Assembly: GCA_937139405.1 (NCBI GenBank) | Contig: CAKZPV010000050.1 | Span: forward strand, 62,001-126,000 | Reading direction: 5' to 3' | DNA length: 64,000 nucleotides | From: an uncultured Nitrospirota bacterium | GTDB taxonomy: Bacteria; Nitrospirota; Nitrospiria; Nitrospirales; UBA8639 | Shown: piece by piece, positions 52,961 through 62,831 of the stretch | Layout of the letters: each line of letters starts with the position of its first letter | How positions within the stretch are numbered: the stretch's first letter is position 1 | Position numbers and translations under genes: made by a program | Notes under the pieces: model-generated | Told to the model about the DNA's origin: nothing | The model's input: the letters and a program-made list of their open reading frames with translations, nothing else | The model's database searches: none

Positions 52961-54790
52961 ATGTGTGGGATTATTGGATATGTCGGGCGGGAATCTGCAG
53001 TGCCAATTTTGCTATCTGGGTTACGGCGCCTCGAATATCGTGGCTATGACTCCGCAGGTCTTGCTATTCAGCATAATGGAAATCTAGAGATTCGAAGAAG
53101 TGAGGGGAAGCTAAGCAATTTGGAGGCAGTACTCCATAAGACCTCTATTGAAGGAAGTACAGGCATTGGGCACACTCGTTGGGCAACACATGGTCGACCT
53201 TCTGAGCAAAATGCGCATCCTCACCGTTCAGGAGACCTGGTGCTTGTTCATAATGGCATTATTGAAAATTTTCTGACCTTACGACATCAATTGGAATCGG
53301 AAGGACATCGGTTTGAGTCCGAAACCGATACCGAAGTCATTGCACATTTATTGTCTTCTGTGATGAAGAGAGAGAGTCGTTTGGATCAAGCGATTCGTCA
53401 GGTAGCCCATGAGTTACATGGGAACTATGCCATTGCAGTCATGTCTTTGGCTGAACCAGGACGAATTGTGGTGAGTCGTTCAGGATGTCCTCTCGTGATT
53501 GGGTTGAATGGAACAGGTGCTTTTTTAGCATCAGATGTCACTCCTCTATTGGAATATACTCGAGAAGTGTTGTTTTTAGAAGATGGTGAAGTGGCCATAT
53601 TGCAAGAATCTGAGATCAAGGTTTTTGATCCCGAAGGTCAGCCAAAGGAATATCAAGCTGAAACCATTCATTGGGATGCAGAGGCCGCTGAAAAAGGCGG
53701 GTATCCAGATTTTATGATGAAGGAAATTCATGAACAGCCCCAGGTCATCATGGATACACTTCGTGGGCGATTTAATTACGAATCGGGAGAGGCGGATCTT
53801 CCGGATTTGGTCATGACGAAAGAAGAACTTTTAGGTGCGAGAAGGTTTTGGATTGTTGCTTGTGGGACATCTTGGCATGCGGGATTGGTCGGAAAATATC
53901 TTTTTGAGGAGATGGTTCGTCGACCGATTCAAGTCGACATTGGCTCCGAATTTCGATATCGCGACCCCATGATCCAACCCAATGACTTGTTTATTGCTAT
54001 TTCTCAGTCTGGTGAAACTGCTGACACGTTGGCCGCTGCACGTGAAGCCAAGCGGCGTGGCGCGCGCGTTCTGGCAATAGTGAATGCCGTGGGGAGCACT
54101 TTAGCCCGCGAAGCTGACGGAGTCATCTATACGCGTTGCGGACCAGAAATTAGCGTGGCATCCACCAAAGCGTTTACGGGGCAAGTGATTGCTTTGTATT
54201 TATTGGTTCTGCACGTGGGACGGGTTCACGAAGTGTTGAGTCCAGAAGAAGGACGGTGGTGGTTGGATCATTTTCTCCTGCTTCCCGGCCAAGTTGAGCA
54301 TATCTTAAAACAAGAGAATATGATTGAATCCATTGCCAAACAGTATGCGAAAAAACGAAATTTCTTGTACTTAGGACGAGGTATTAATTATCCCATCGCC
54401 TTAGAGGGAGCCCTTAAACTTAAAGAAATTTCCTATATTCATGCAGAGGGTTATGCGGCAGGAGAAATGAAGCATGGTCCGATTGCATTAATTGATAGTG
54501 AAATGCCAGTAGTCGTGCTTTCGCCCAAAGATCGTCTGTATGAAAAATCTGTGAGCAATCTGATGGAAGTGCGTGCGAGGAGCGCTCCTGTCATTGCGTT
54601 TGTTTCAGAAGGGGATCATGCTTTAGATCAAGTAGCTGATCATGTCTTTGCGATTCCAGATGTTCATCCTCTATTGACGCCTATTCTATTTACCGTCGGT
54701 CTTCAACTCTTAGCGTATCATATTGCTGTGCAGCGTGGATTGGATGTCGATCGACCTCGAAACCTTGCCAAAAGTGTGACCGTGGAATAA
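52961..54790 (+). CDS. glmS: Glutamine-fructose-6-phosphate aminotransferase
   Basis: A 609-residue enzyme that makes glucosamine-6-phosphate, the entry to UDP-GlcNAc. The N-terminus MCGIIGYVG exposes Cys2 as the glutaminase nucleophile, with GIGHTRWATHG and HNGIIENF nearby. Two SIS domains (about residues 285-420 and 455-600) have CGTSWHAGL, ISQSGETADT and EGALKLKEISY. The C-terminus DRPRNLAKSVTVE is conserved. AAGGAAG lies about 11 bases before the ATG. Length is exactly as usual. Confidence 0.97.
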   Translation: MCGIIGYVGRESAVPILLSGLRRLEYRGYDSAGLAIQHNGNLEIRRSEGKLSNLEAVLHKTSIEGSTGIGHTRWATHGRPSEQNAHPHRSGDLVLVHNGIIENFLTLRHQLESEGHRFESETDTEVIAHLLSSVMKRESRLDQAIRQVAHELHGNYAIAVMSLAEPGRIVVSRSGCPLVIGLNGTGAFLASDVTPLLEYTREVLFLEDGEVAILQESEIKVFDPEGQPKEYQAETIHWDAEAAEKGGYPDFMMKEIHEQPQVIMDTLRGRFNYESGEADLPDLVMTKEELLGARRFWIVACGTSWHAGLVGKYLFEEMVRRPIQVDIGSEFRYRDPMIQPNDLFIAISQSGETADTLAAAREAKRRGARVLAIVNAVGSTLAREADGVIYTRCGPEISVASTKAFTGQVIALYLLVLHVGRVHEVLSPEEGRWWLDHFLLLPGQVEHILKQENMIESIAKQYAKKRNFLYLGRGINYPIALEGALKLKEISYIHAEGYAAGEMKHGPIALIDSEMPVVVLSPKDRLYEKSVSNLMEVRARSAPVIAFVSEGDHALDQVADHVFAIPDVHPLLTPILFTVGLQLLAYHIAVQRGLDVDRPRNLAKSVTVE

Positions 54791-54883
54791 TTGTTGAAAA
54801 TTCGGTCATACATTCTTCTTCTTTTTCTGTCGCGTGCAGTCATACGATTTTAACATTGTTCTCCTCTTCTAAAAGATAACGGT

Positions 54884-55972
54884 ATGATGGATTCAATGGT
54901 TGTGACGGGAGGCGTGGGGTTTATTGGCGCGAATTTTGTTCGTATGGTTTTAGCCAAGACAGACGTGAGAGTTGTGGTAGTGGATAAATTAACCTATGCC
55001 GGTCATCGTGAAAGTTTGGAAGACTTGTGGGAAAATTCTCGATTGCAGTTTGCTCACGCTGACATTGCCGATGAAGCTGAAATGGCCCGAGTGGTTGATA
55101 CATTTTGCCCTCGATGGGTGGTGAATTTTGCTGCTGAATCACACGTGGATAGATCAATTGACGATCCGCATCCTTTTATTCACACCAATGTGACGGGGAC
55201 ATTGGTGTTACTCGATACGGTCAGACTTTTTCTGAGCAAGGCTGAGACTGATCAGCGGCAACGGTTTAGATTTCTGCATGTTTCCACGGATGAGGTCTAT
55301 GGGACATTAGGCAAAACTGGTTTGTTCACGGAAGAAACCAACTATGCTCCGAATTCTCCTTATGCAGCCTCAAAGGCCAGTGCTGATCATTTGGTCAGGG
55401 CATATTTCCATACCTATGATGTTCCCACGATTATTACTAATTGTTCGAATAATTATGGGCCCTATCAGTTTCCTGAGAAACTCATTCCTCTTATGGTGTT
55501 GAATGCTTTGGAAGGCAACGCTCTGCCGATTTATGGAGATGGGCAAAATATTCGTGATTGGTTGTTTGTCGAGGATCATTGTGAGGGGTTGTTACGCGTA
55601 CTCGAGGAAGGTATCCCTGGCGAAAAATACAATTTAGGGGGACAGTCAGAACGTTCAAATATGGAAGTCATTGATGCGGTTTGCCACATTCTCGATGAAG
55701 TCGTTCCCTGTGAATCGAATCCTGCTCTGGTGAATCGCGGAATACGCCAGTATGAGGATCTCAAAACGTTTGTTCCTGATCGTCCCGGGCATGATTTTCG
55801 ATATGCAATTGATCCAACAAAAATTCAAACACAATTGAGATGGGTCCCGACTCATACCTTTGAATCAGGTTTGCTTCGAACGATCCGGTGGTATGTGAAT
55901 AATCGTGCATGGTGTGAGGTTGTCACCAAGCAATCTTACCAAGGTGAACGACTTGGATTATCAGATGCCTAG
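54884..55972 (+). CDS. rfbB: dTDP-glucose 4,6-dehydratase
   Basis: A 362-residue extended SDR, second enzyme of dTDP-L-rhamnose synthesis. NAD motif TGGVGFIGANFVR at residues 8-20; AAESHVDRSI, the catalytic STDEVYG and the YxxxK in SPYAASKASADH are in place; RDWLFVEDHCEGL and NLGGQSERSNMEV complete the family pattern. First gene of rfbB-rfbA-rfbC-rfbD, all on the same strand with gaps of 63, 12 and -4 bases. Confidence 0.96.
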   Translation: MMDSMVVTGGVGFIGANFVRMVLAKTDVRVVVVDKLTYAGHRESLEDLWENSRLQFAHADIADEAEMARVVDTFCPRWVVNFAAESHVDRSIDDPHPFIHTNVTGTLVLLDTVRLFLSKAETDQRQRFRFLHVSTDEVYGTLGKTGLFTEETNYAPNSPYAASKASADHLVRAYFHTYDVPTIITNCSNNYGPYQFPEKLIPLMVLNALEGNALPIYGDGQNIRDWLFVEDHCEGLLRVLEEGIPGEKYNLGGQSERSNMEVIDAVCHILDEVVPCESNPALVNRGIRQYEDLKTFVPDRPGHDFRYAIDPTKIQTQLRWVPTHTFESGLLRTIRWYVNNRAWCEVVTKQSYQGERLGLSDA

Positions 55973-56035
55973 ATTCATTGACCGAAGCGGGCAGTTAAAT
56001 TGTCAGTTGACTATGAAGAATATTGAGAGCAGCGC

Positions 56036-56914
56036 ATGGCAAAGTTAAAAGGCCTTATACTGGCCGGTGGGTCTGGAACACGACTGTACCCTCTTACCCA
56101 CGCGGTGAGTAAGCAGCTTGTCCCTGTTTTTGACAAACCGATGATTTACTATCCCTTATCAACGCTCATGCTAGCTGGCATCCAAGATGTTTTGGTCATT
56201 ACGACTCCACATGAACAAGATGGATTTGTACGGTTGCTCGGTGATGGCAGTCATCTAGGCTTGAATATTCAATATGCAGTCCAACCGAGACCGGAAGGGA
56301 TTGCTCAGGCCTTTGTCATTGGTCGAGAGTTTATTGCACAGGATCGAGTCGCCCTTATTCTTGGGGATAATATTTTCTATGGGCATGGCTTGTCAGGATA
56401 TTTGCTTGAAGCGGCTGCTCAGCGCGAAGGCGCTCAAGTCTTTGCTTATCAAGTTCGTGATCCAGAACGCTATGGAGTCGTGACGTTTAATGATGAAGGG
56501 CAAGCAACGAGCTTGGAAGAAAAGCCTGTTCATCCTCAATCGGGCTTTGCCGTGACGGGGTTATATTTTTACGACAATAGTGTTGTGTCAATTTCTGATT
56601 CTCTTAAGCCTTCGGTCAGAGGTGAGTTGGAAATCACCGATGTGAATAGAATGTATTTAGAAAACGCTTCACTTCACGTTCGAGTATTGAGTCGAGGGAT
56701 TGCATGGTTAGATACGGGTACTCATGAGTCTCTCATGCAAGCTGCACAATATATTCAGGTGTTGCAGGAGCGACAGGGTTTAATGGTGGCGTGTCCAGAA
56801 GAGATTGCGTATACCATGGGGTATATTCAAGCTGGAGATGTATTAAAGTTAGCGACACGAATGAAAGACAACAGGTATGGACAATATTTGCTCAGCTTGG
56901 TGAATGGATCGTAA
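56036..56914 (+). CDS. rfbA: Glucose-1-phosphate thymidylyltransferase
   Basis: A 292-residue nucleotidyltransferase that makes dTDP-glucose from dTTP and glucose-1-phosphate. [13 protein letters not shown], then [19 protein letters not shown], and [14 protein letters not shown] are the nucleotide, sugar and metal motifs; [20 protein letters not shown] and [13 protein letters not shown] are conserved in RmlA. Length is standard. First step of the dTDP-rhamnose pathway. Confidence 0.97.
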   Translation: MAKLKGLILAGGSGTRLYPLTHAVSKQLVPVFDKPMIYYPLSTLMLAGIQDVLVITTPHEQDGFVRLLGDGSHLGLNIQYAVQPRPEGIAQAFVIGREFIAQDRVALILGDNIFYGHGLSGYLLEAAAQREGAQVFAYQVRDPERYGVVTFNDEGQATSLEEKPVHPQSGFAVTGLYFYDNSVVSISDSLKPSVRGELEITDVNRMYLENASLHVRVLSRGIAWLDTGTHESLMQAAQYIQVLQERQGLMVACPEEIAYTMGYIQAGDVLKLATRMKDNRYGQYLLSLVNGS

Positions 56915-56926
56915 ATTTAACTCCTC

Positions 56927-57481
56927 ATGAAAATTTTGACGACTTCGTTGCCTGGTGTTCTTGTTATAGAACCAGATGTCTATCGTGATGAGCGGGGATG
57001 GTTTTTAGAAACGTATCATTGTGATAAATATGAGGAAGGAGGAATTTCTTTTTCATTCGTCCAGGATAATTGTTCCTCATCGGTGCGCGGGACACTTCGT
57101 GGGCTGCATGCCCAGATGTCACGGCCTCAAGGGAAGTTGGTACGAGTGATTAAAGGAGAAATTTTCGATGTGGCTGTAGATATTCGTCGAGGATCTCCCT
57201 CGTTTGCCTCTTGGGAATGTGTGACGTTGACAGCAGAAAATTTCAAGCAAATCTATATTCCTCCGGGGTTTGCCCATGGATTTTTCGTTCTTTCAGAGAT
57301 GGCAGAGGTGGAGTATAAATGTACGGATATCTATACCCCGGGCGATGAGATCACGATTGCCTGGAATGATGATCAAATTGGTATTCACTGGCCAAATGAT
57401 TATCCGATTCTTTCTCCCAAAGACGCTGCTGGACTTTCCTTGCGAGCGTTGTGGGATAAACTTCCTAACCACCAAATATGA
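56927..57481 (+). CDS. rfbC: dTDP-4-dehydrorhamnose 3,5-epimerase
   Basis: A 184-residue cupin-fold epimerase, third enzyme of dTDP-L-rhamnose synthesis. The conserved ERGWFLETYH, FVQDNCSSSVRGTLRGLHAQ (catalytic His in RGLH), LVRVIKGEIFDVAVDIRRGS and IPPGFAHGF motifs are all seen; YKCTDIYTPGDE holds the catalytic Tyr region. The stop codon overlaps the rfbD start by four bases (ATGA). Confidence 0.96.
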   Translation: MKILTTSLPGVLVIEPDVYRDERGWFLETYHCDKYEEGGISFSFVQDNCSSSVRGTLRGLHAQMSRPQGKLVRVIKGEIFDVAVDIRRGSPSFASWECVTLTAENFKQIYIPPGFAHGFFVLSEMAEVEYKCTDIYTPGDEITIAWNDDQIGIHWPNDYPILSPKDAAGLSLRALWDKLPNHQI

Positions 57482-58320
57482 AATTTTCTAAATTAGTGGT
57501 TACGGGTGCTCAAGGACAATTGGGGCAAGCGTTAAGAGCGCAGTTTGTCGATCAAGAGGTGATTGCGTGGGATTCCCGTGCGCTCGATATTTGTCAACTT
57601 GAGTATGTTCGAAAAGCGTTGAATCAGATACAACCCGATCTTGTTTTGAATGCTGCAGCGTTCACTCAGGTGGATCAAGCGGAAATACAGCAAGAAGCGG
57701 CGTATCGTGGGAATGCCTTGGGACCAAGGAATCTCGCATTAGCAACACATGAGATGAATATTCCTCTTGTACATTTCTCAACTGATTATGTTTTTGATGG
57801 TCGACAAGCGCGTCCTTATCATGAGTTTGATTGTCCCAATCCGCAGTCAGTCTATGGGCAGAGCAAATTAGCTGGAGAAGAAGCTGTTCAAAGAAATAAT
57901 CCCAAGCATTTCATTGTTCGAACAGCATGGCTGTATCATATTATTGGGAAAAACTTTCCTCAGACGATATTGCGTTTAGCCAATCAAGGACATATTCGGG
58001 TGGTGAACGATCAATTTGGCTCGCCAACCTATTGCCCACATTTAGCACGGGCCGTTTCCCGGCTAATCGAGACCGAGTCATATGGAACCTATCATTTGGC
58101 AGGGTCTGGTGGCACAAGTTGGTATGAATTTACCAAATTCCTCTATCAAACCCGTGGAATCCAAGCTGAGGTTACGCCAATTACGACCGCTGAATACCCC
58201 TTGCCTGCCCCACGTCCTCCCTATGCGATTTTGACTTCGATACAGGATCCTGCCATTACGTTGCCAGCCTGGGAAGAGGGTGTTCGAGAATTTTCCGTTG
58301 ATTGTACAGGATCAAATTGA
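57478..58320 (+). CDS. rfbD: dTDP-4-dehydrorhamnose reductase
   Basis: A 280-residue SDR that reduces dTDP-4-keto-L-rhamnose to dTDP-L-rhamnose. The nucleotide motif GAQGQLGQALR (residues 10-20), NAAAFTQVDQAE, HFSTDYVFDG and the YxxxK in SVYGQSKLAGEE are present, plus VNDQFGSPTY near residue 178. Overlaps rfbC by four bases, so translation is coupled. Completes the rhamnose set. Confidence 0.96.
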   Translation: MKFSKLVVTGAQGQLGQALRAQFVDQEVIAWDSRALDICQLEYVRKALNQIQPDLVLNAAAFTQVDQAEIQQEAAYRGNALGPRNLALATHEMNIPLVHFSTDYVFDGRQARPYHEFDCPNPQSVYGQSKLAGEEAVQRNNPKHFIVRTAWLYHIIGKNFPQTILRLANQGHIRVVNDQFGSPTYCPHLARAVSRLIETESYGTYHLAGSGGTSWYEFTKFLYQTRGIQAEVTPITTAEYPLPAPRPPYAILTSIQDPAITLPAWEEGVREFSVDCTGSN

Positions 58321-58370
58321 TGACCGTCTCCTATCTTTTCCCGACTCTGCTGTGGAGATACGCCTAACGC

Positions 58371-59183
58371 ATGGGTTACATCGAAGCGGTGGTCTTAGCC
58401 GTCATTCAAGGACTTACTGAATTTTTGCCAGTCTCCTCTTCTGGACATTTGGTCATGGCGCAGCATTGGTTTGGACAATTCAGCGAGGAGAATTTGCTCT
58501 ATGACGTCATGCTGCATATGGCGACGGTGACAGCGATTCTTCTCTATTTTTGGCAAGATCTTCTGACGCTTGGCAAGGGTTATGTGGGCTTACCGACTGA
58601 ACCGGGTAGTATGTTTCAAGGCTGTGAACGCCAGACTATTCATTATGTGTTATTGGCCTCCGTCCCCACTGCGATTATTGGTTTAGGTGTGCAATCAATT
58701 GGAATTGAAACATTGGCACAACCATCGCTTGTGTCTGTGATGTTTTTAGTAACCGGCGGCATTCTATGGGGGACTCGCGGAGGGACATCTGCTCGCACGG
58801 CAAAGGAAATGAGACCTTGGGATGCACTCTTGATTGGAATAATTCAGGGTGCCGCCGTCTTCCCAGGAATTTCTCGTTCAGGTTCCACCATTGCGGGAGG
58901 CATAATTTTGGGATTGGATCGGGAATTGGCGGCACGCTTTTCATTGTTGATTTCAATGCCGGCGATTGTTGGAGCCACGCTCCTAGAATTAGTGAAAGTC
59001 TTAGGAGAAACCCATGATTCACTCGAGGTCTATTTGGTGGGAATGGGTGTTGCGGCTGTTGTTGGGTATTGGTCGATTGGGGTCATTCTACGGTTAGTCC
59101 GTCACAATCATTTTTATTTATTTTCGTATTATCTCTGGCCTCTAGGAATGAGCATTCTCCTCTGGGGTATCTTCAATTCGTGA
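58371..59183 (+). CDS. uppP: Undecaprenyl-diphosphatase (BacA family)
   Basis: A 270-residue integral membrane phosphatase that recycles undecaprenyl diphosphate to the monophosphate lipid carrier. The two family motifs are clear: GLTEFLPVSSSGHLVMAQ (residues 14-31, with the EX2-4PVSSSGH active-site residues) and FPGISRSGSTIAGGI (about residue 164). About seven to eight membrane spans. It follows the rhamnose genes and supplies carrier for the WbaP-initiated glycan and for peptidoglycan. Confidence 0.96.
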   Translation: MGYIEAVVLAVIQGLTEFLPVSSSGHLVMAQHWFGQFSEENLLYDVMLHMATVTAILLYFWQDLLTLGKGYVGLPTEPGSMFQGCERQTIHYVLLASVPTAIIGLGVQSIGIETLAQPSLVSVMFLVTGGILWGTRGGTSARTAKEMRPWDALLIGIIQGAAVFPGISRSGSTIAGGIILGLDRELAARFSLLISMPAIVGATLLELVKVLGETHDSLEVYLVGMGVAAVVGYWSIGVILRLVRHNHFYLFSYYLWPLGMSILLWGIFNS

Positions 59184-59374
59184 TATGCGTACTTGTTAGC
59201 TATTAGGCTTCGGGTCCCCCATCCTCCGTGTGCGTTGTTTAACATATCTATTCTCATACGCTGGTTCAGTTTCCATGCGAGTTGGTTTCTCTAGGGCTAT
59301 TCAAATTGTGGACCTGTCTAGCATCGAAAGCTCTGTGAAGTTGAGATAAGCAATGCTCCATAGTTGATTGTGTC

Positions 59375-60838
59375 ATGAAGGAAACGCCTCAATTCTCTCC
59401 CTCCTTGTCAGTCTCTGATGCAGATTTACCCAACGAGCTGAATTTTTCCCCTACTCTGACAGCGCTATGTTTGATGATTTGTTTATGTGGGTTTGCGTTG
59501 ATTCAGTGGAGCGTTTCTTCTTCTGAGGTCATGTCGGAATCAGTGACGGCCAGTCGTGATTTGGAGCGGCTGGCCAGTCGCATGTTGGGTTTTGAGTCAC
59601 GGTTTTCAGAACTCTCCACGGTTGAACAAAGCATATTTCGTCTCTGGAGAAAAGATGGTGATACTCAAGAACAGTTACGCGAGTGGTATGCGGAATTGCC
59701 ACATGAGCGACGCAATCCTTTAGATGAATTGTATGCAGGAATATTAAACGGCGAAGCTGAATTGAGAACAGATCTTCTTGAGTCAATAGAGGTGTGGAAA
59801 TCAGGAATTTCTCCGGCACCAAAACTTAGCCAAATCCTCGATTGGGTTTATTTAAATGGAAGCAATGTAGATAGTGGTTATGACATGTTTCAAGCTCAAT
59901 TGGCTGAAGAGGTTCCAGCTAATTGGTTTTATTTTCAATTGGCCGGACGGTTAGCTAGTCAATCAGGCAATCAGGTATTACAAGAAAACTTGCAGCAGCA
60001 ATTTCAACTATTAACTGACCAGCACTTGTGGAAATGGCGAGCGTTCATCATCTTCGAAATCGCTCTGGCAGGAGTAGGTCTCATGTGCTTGGTCTATCTG
60101 CTCATCATGTGGTTTAAGCAGCGGGAGGTTCAGAATGTAGGAACTTTTAATCAGCGGATATCTCCATGGTTGTTCCATGAAGGGTTCGCTGTGTTGGTTC
60201 GTGGAGGAGCCTTGTCGATTGTGCTCATTGCCCTTGTGTCCGTTGTACCGGATGGCGAGAACATCTTAGAGAATTATGGATCCCTTTTTTTATATCTCCC
60301 TACAGTGGGCCTGGCTATAATGTTGCTGGGGCGACCTCCAAGTCAATCTCTCTTGCAGGTGTTCGGTTGCAAGGATCTGTTTCAACGCTTTAAATCTTCT
60401 TTCCCAATATTATTGGGTGTTATTGCATTAGGGCTGATGGGTGATTGGTTTATTATGTTTGGGGGCGAGGTCTTCGAAGCCTCCGTCCATTGGACAGAAT
60501 GGTTTCTTCCACAAGTGGTCTGGGGAAGCCAAGCAGAGTTACTGAAAATGGCTATAGAGGTGGTTGTGCTTGCTCCGATATTTGAAGAAATAATTTTTCG
60601 GGGCCTGGTTTTTTTGACGTTACGGACGAAATTTAGTTTTCCTATTTCTATGATTGGAAGCGCAGCGGTTTTTGCTTTGGCTCATGGATATGGACCAATC
60701 GCATTTCTCACAGTATTCTGGAGTGGACTATTGTGGGCCTGGATTTATGAACGGACAGGAAGTGTGTTTCCTGGCATATGTGCGCATGCTATTAATAATG
60801 GATTGGTCCTTTTTTTTCTTGTCGCGATTTTTCGGTAG
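59375..60838 (+). CDS. CPBP-family intramembrane glutamic-type protease
   Basis: A 487-residue membrane protein. One N-terminal span (about residues 30-48) is followed by a helical extracytoplasmic region of about 170 residues (to about 215), then a multispan C-terminal half. The protease motifs of the CAAX/Abi (PF02517) family lie at the end: FEEIIFRG (about residue 402), FALAHGYGP and HAINNG. Members process prenylated proteins in eukaryotes; bacterial ones have varied or unknown substrates. The long N-terminal extension is unusual and may recognise a substrate. Confidence 0.88.
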   Translation: MKETPQFSPSLSVSDADLPNELNFSPTLTALCLMICLCGFALIQWSVSSSEVMSESVTASRDLERLASRMLGFESRFSELSTVEQSIFRLWRKDGDTQEQLREWYAELPHERRNPLDELYAGILNGEAELRTDLLESIEVWKSGISPAPKLSQILDWVYLNGSNVDSGYDMFQAQLAEEVPANWFYFQLAGRLASQSGNQVLQENLQQQFQLLTDQHLWKWRAFIIFEIALAGVGLMCLVYLLIMWFKQREVQNVGTFNQRISPWLFHEGFAVLVRGGALSIVLIALVSVVPDGENILENYGSLFLYLPTVGLAIMLLGRPPSQSLLQVFGCKDLFQRFKSSFPILLGVIALGLMGDWFIMFGGEVFEASVHWTEWFLPQVVWGSQAELLKMAIEVVVLAPIFEEIIFRGLVFLTLRTKFSFPISMIGSAAVFALAHGYGPIAFLTVFWSGLLWAWIYERTGSVFPGICAHAINNGLVLFFLVAIFR

Positions 60839-60846
60839 GGCGAAAC

Positions 60847-61680
60847 TTATGTTGTCCCAATTTCAATAGAATCTAGTGCTTCGTACAGATCGGGGAAGCG
60901 GAACGTGTAATCTAACTCGGTATGCAATTTGTGAATCGAAATCTGTTTCCCTGCGTTCTGTGACTTGGTGAGGGGAGGGATAGTGATTTGCCATTTTGAT
61001 GAGGCGACAGTGCATATTTCAGCCCAGGTCCGTGGGTGACCATCACTTGCCAGATACGTGCTTCCATCGGAAGCCTGTTCAAGGGCCTGTAGGCAAATGG
61101 CTGCGGCGTCTTCGACGTGAAGCAGATTCACCCATTTTTTTGTGTTCTGGATTTTGCCTTTTCGTATCCAATCATACACATGACGCCTTGGCCCATAGAG
61201 GCCAGCCAGGCGGATTACCACAGCTCCATAGTGCGTGCGAAGATATTCTTCTGTCTGTACGCGCGGCAGATGTGTCTTGAGATATGTGTTTTCGGTAATG
61301 GGGTGACCATCTGGAATGTAAGCGGACGTACTTCCCATCACAAGCAATCGTCCAGAAAATTGTGAACGGGTCAATAAGAAATTTTTGACCAGGTCAAATG
61401 GGATAGCTGGGAAACACCAAACGAGGTCTGCTGGGTCGGGTACATTTCCCCAAGTGCTATCCTGGGCCAAATCAAATCGTATGCGGTGTTCTGGAAAAAT
61501 ACTGTCTAATTGGGTATGTGGGCTTCGACTGGTAGCAAAAGCCAGCCCCCCTTTTTCAATTGCCTGTTGATAGACATGAAGGCCTGTATAACCCGCTCCC
61601 AGAATAACGAGTGGGTGTTGTTGTTGTGACGTATACAATGGAGGAGAAATCGACAAAACTGTTGGGCTTGCGACGTTCAA
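60847..61680 (-). CDS. NAD(P)-binding SDR-like epimerase/reductase
   Basis: A 277-residue protein. The Rossmann motif PLVILGAGYTGLHVYQ lies at about residue 24; MGSTSAYIPDG and VIRLAGLYGPRRHVYDWI follow the atypical-SDR pattern of YeeZ-like proteins. The usual YxxxK is not obvious, so enzymatic activity is uncertain. The only upstream start in frame is TTG at 61680. It is convergent with the protease gene, eight bases apart. Confidence 0.78.
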   Translation of the reverse strand: MNVASPTVLSISPPLYTSQQQHPLVILGAGYTGLHVYQQAIEKGGLAFATSRSPHTQLDSIFPEHRIRFDLAQDSTWGNVPDPADLVWCFPAIPFDLVKNFLLTRSQFSGRLLVMGSTSAYIPDGHPITENTYLKTHLPRVQTEEYLRTHYGAVVIRLAGLYGPRRHVYDWIRKGKIQNTKKWVNLLHVEDAAAICLQALEQASDGSTYLASDGHPRTWAEICTVASSKWQITIPPLTKSQNAGKQISIHKLHTELDYTFRFPDLYEALDSIEIGTT

Positions 61681-61731
61681 TAGTTGGCAAGGGTGGAAAG
61701 GACTTGATAGTGGATCAGCCCTAACTCTGAA

Positions 61732-62250
61732 CTATTCTTGTTGATCGGCAATATAATGTTGCGCGTATCGTGAATAATTTGAGGCCGACTCCTTGATCCA
61801 TGAAACTTCATCATCAGACAGCGTGCGTTTGATTTTGGCTGGAGACCCGATCACAAGACTCTTAGATGGTATTTGCATGCGTTCCGTGACCAAACTACCT
61901 GCACCGATTATGCAGTCCTCTTCCACAATCGCTCCGTCCATGATAATGGAGCCCATCCCGACAAGTACGCGATCACGAATCGTACATCCATGCAAGATGA
62001 CACGATGTCCAATGGTAATATCATCTCCGAGGGTTAACGGATAGGTATTGTGTGTCACATGTAACAGAGAAAGGTCTTGGATGTTCGTTCGATGCCCAAT
62101 GCGAATAAAATGAACATCCCCTCGGACAACGGCATGAAACCAGACACTAGAATCTGATCCAATGACGACATCTCCGATCACCATAGCTGTGTCTTCAATG
62201 AAAGTATTATCTGCCACAAGCGGTTTGACGCCTCGATATGATTTCAACAT
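61732..62250 (-). CDS. Gamma-class carbonic anhydrase-like hexapeptide-repeat protein
   Basis: A 172-residue left-handed beta-helix protein of the YrdA/PaaY/CaiE group. Hexapeptide repeats run from about residue 15 to 140; candidate zinc histidines lie in LLHVTHN and IGHRVILHGC. The C-terminal helix (SDDEVSWIKESASNY) is typical. Homologues range from active carbonic anhydrases to inactive forms; the residues seen here are compatible with metal binding. Minus strand, between the SDR-like gene and a small membrane protein gene. Confidence 0.88.
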   Translation of the reverse strand: MLKSYRGVKPLVADNTFIEDTAMVIGDVVIGSDSSVWFHAVVRGDVHFIRIGHRTNIQDLSLLHVTHNTYPLTLGDDITIGHRVILHGCTIRDRVLVGMGSIIMDGAIVEEDCIIGAGSLVTERMQIPSKSLVIGSPAKIKRTLSDDEVSWIKESASNYSRYAQHYIADQQE

Positions 62251-62303
62251 AGGGGTAATTCTTTAGCCTAAGGTAAAAAAGTTAGTCATCATACACAAGT
62301 CAT

Positions 62304-62831
62304 TCAAATCTGAATCAGTAGGGAGCAGATGACTAAAGTCGTAAGAATTGCAAGAGTGGCCAGATAAATGGTGACGCTTCGATCCGCTGTCCAATCAGAT
62401 TGCCAATGCTTCGGAAAGAGTGCATTTCCGGTTGGTTGCCATCCTTCTTGATAGAGGCCGAGGGTCTGCTCTAATTCAATTAATTGCTGCTTTGCCATCC
62501 GATGCCGTTCAGCATGTTGGAGTATTAAATAGGCGAATAGGCTAGAAAATATTCCTACACCTGAAATCGCGAGCCATCGAGTGAGAGATGGAGCTGTTTC
62601 CCAAGGGGCCATAGGTAAGAGAGTAACAAGGGAGAACGCCAAAAAGGTACTGGCAAAGGCTGTTAGTCGCATCATTTGTTCTCGGCGCTTGAAGACTTCA
62701 TCTTTGAAGAGAGGATAGAGCACACGAAAAACTTCTAATTGCACATCGGTTGGTTCCACTGTAGCCAAACTGGGATGACTCCTATTCTTACTCTTGGATA
62801 TTATCAACTTCTTAAATGCTGCATCATCCAT
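62304..62831 (-). CDS. Small membrane protein, unknown
   Basis: A 175-residue protein with three predicted membrane spans (about residues 52-70, 85-105 and 152-174) and a cytoplasmic N-terminus with Lys-rich sequence. Between spans two and three is a charged segment (HAERHRMAKQQLIELEQTL). No domain recognised. Its start overlaps the end of the hydrolase gene by 28 bases, so the two are translationally coupled. Confidence 0.72.
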   Translation of the reverse strand: MDDAAFKKLIISKSKNRSHPSLATVEPTDVQLEVFRVLYPLFKDEVFKRREQMMRLTAFASTFLAFSLVTLLPMAPWETAPSLTRWLAISGVGIFSSLFAYLILQHAERHRMAKQQLIELEQTLGLYQEGWQPTGNALFPKHWQSDWTADRSVTIYLATLAILTTLVICSLLIQI

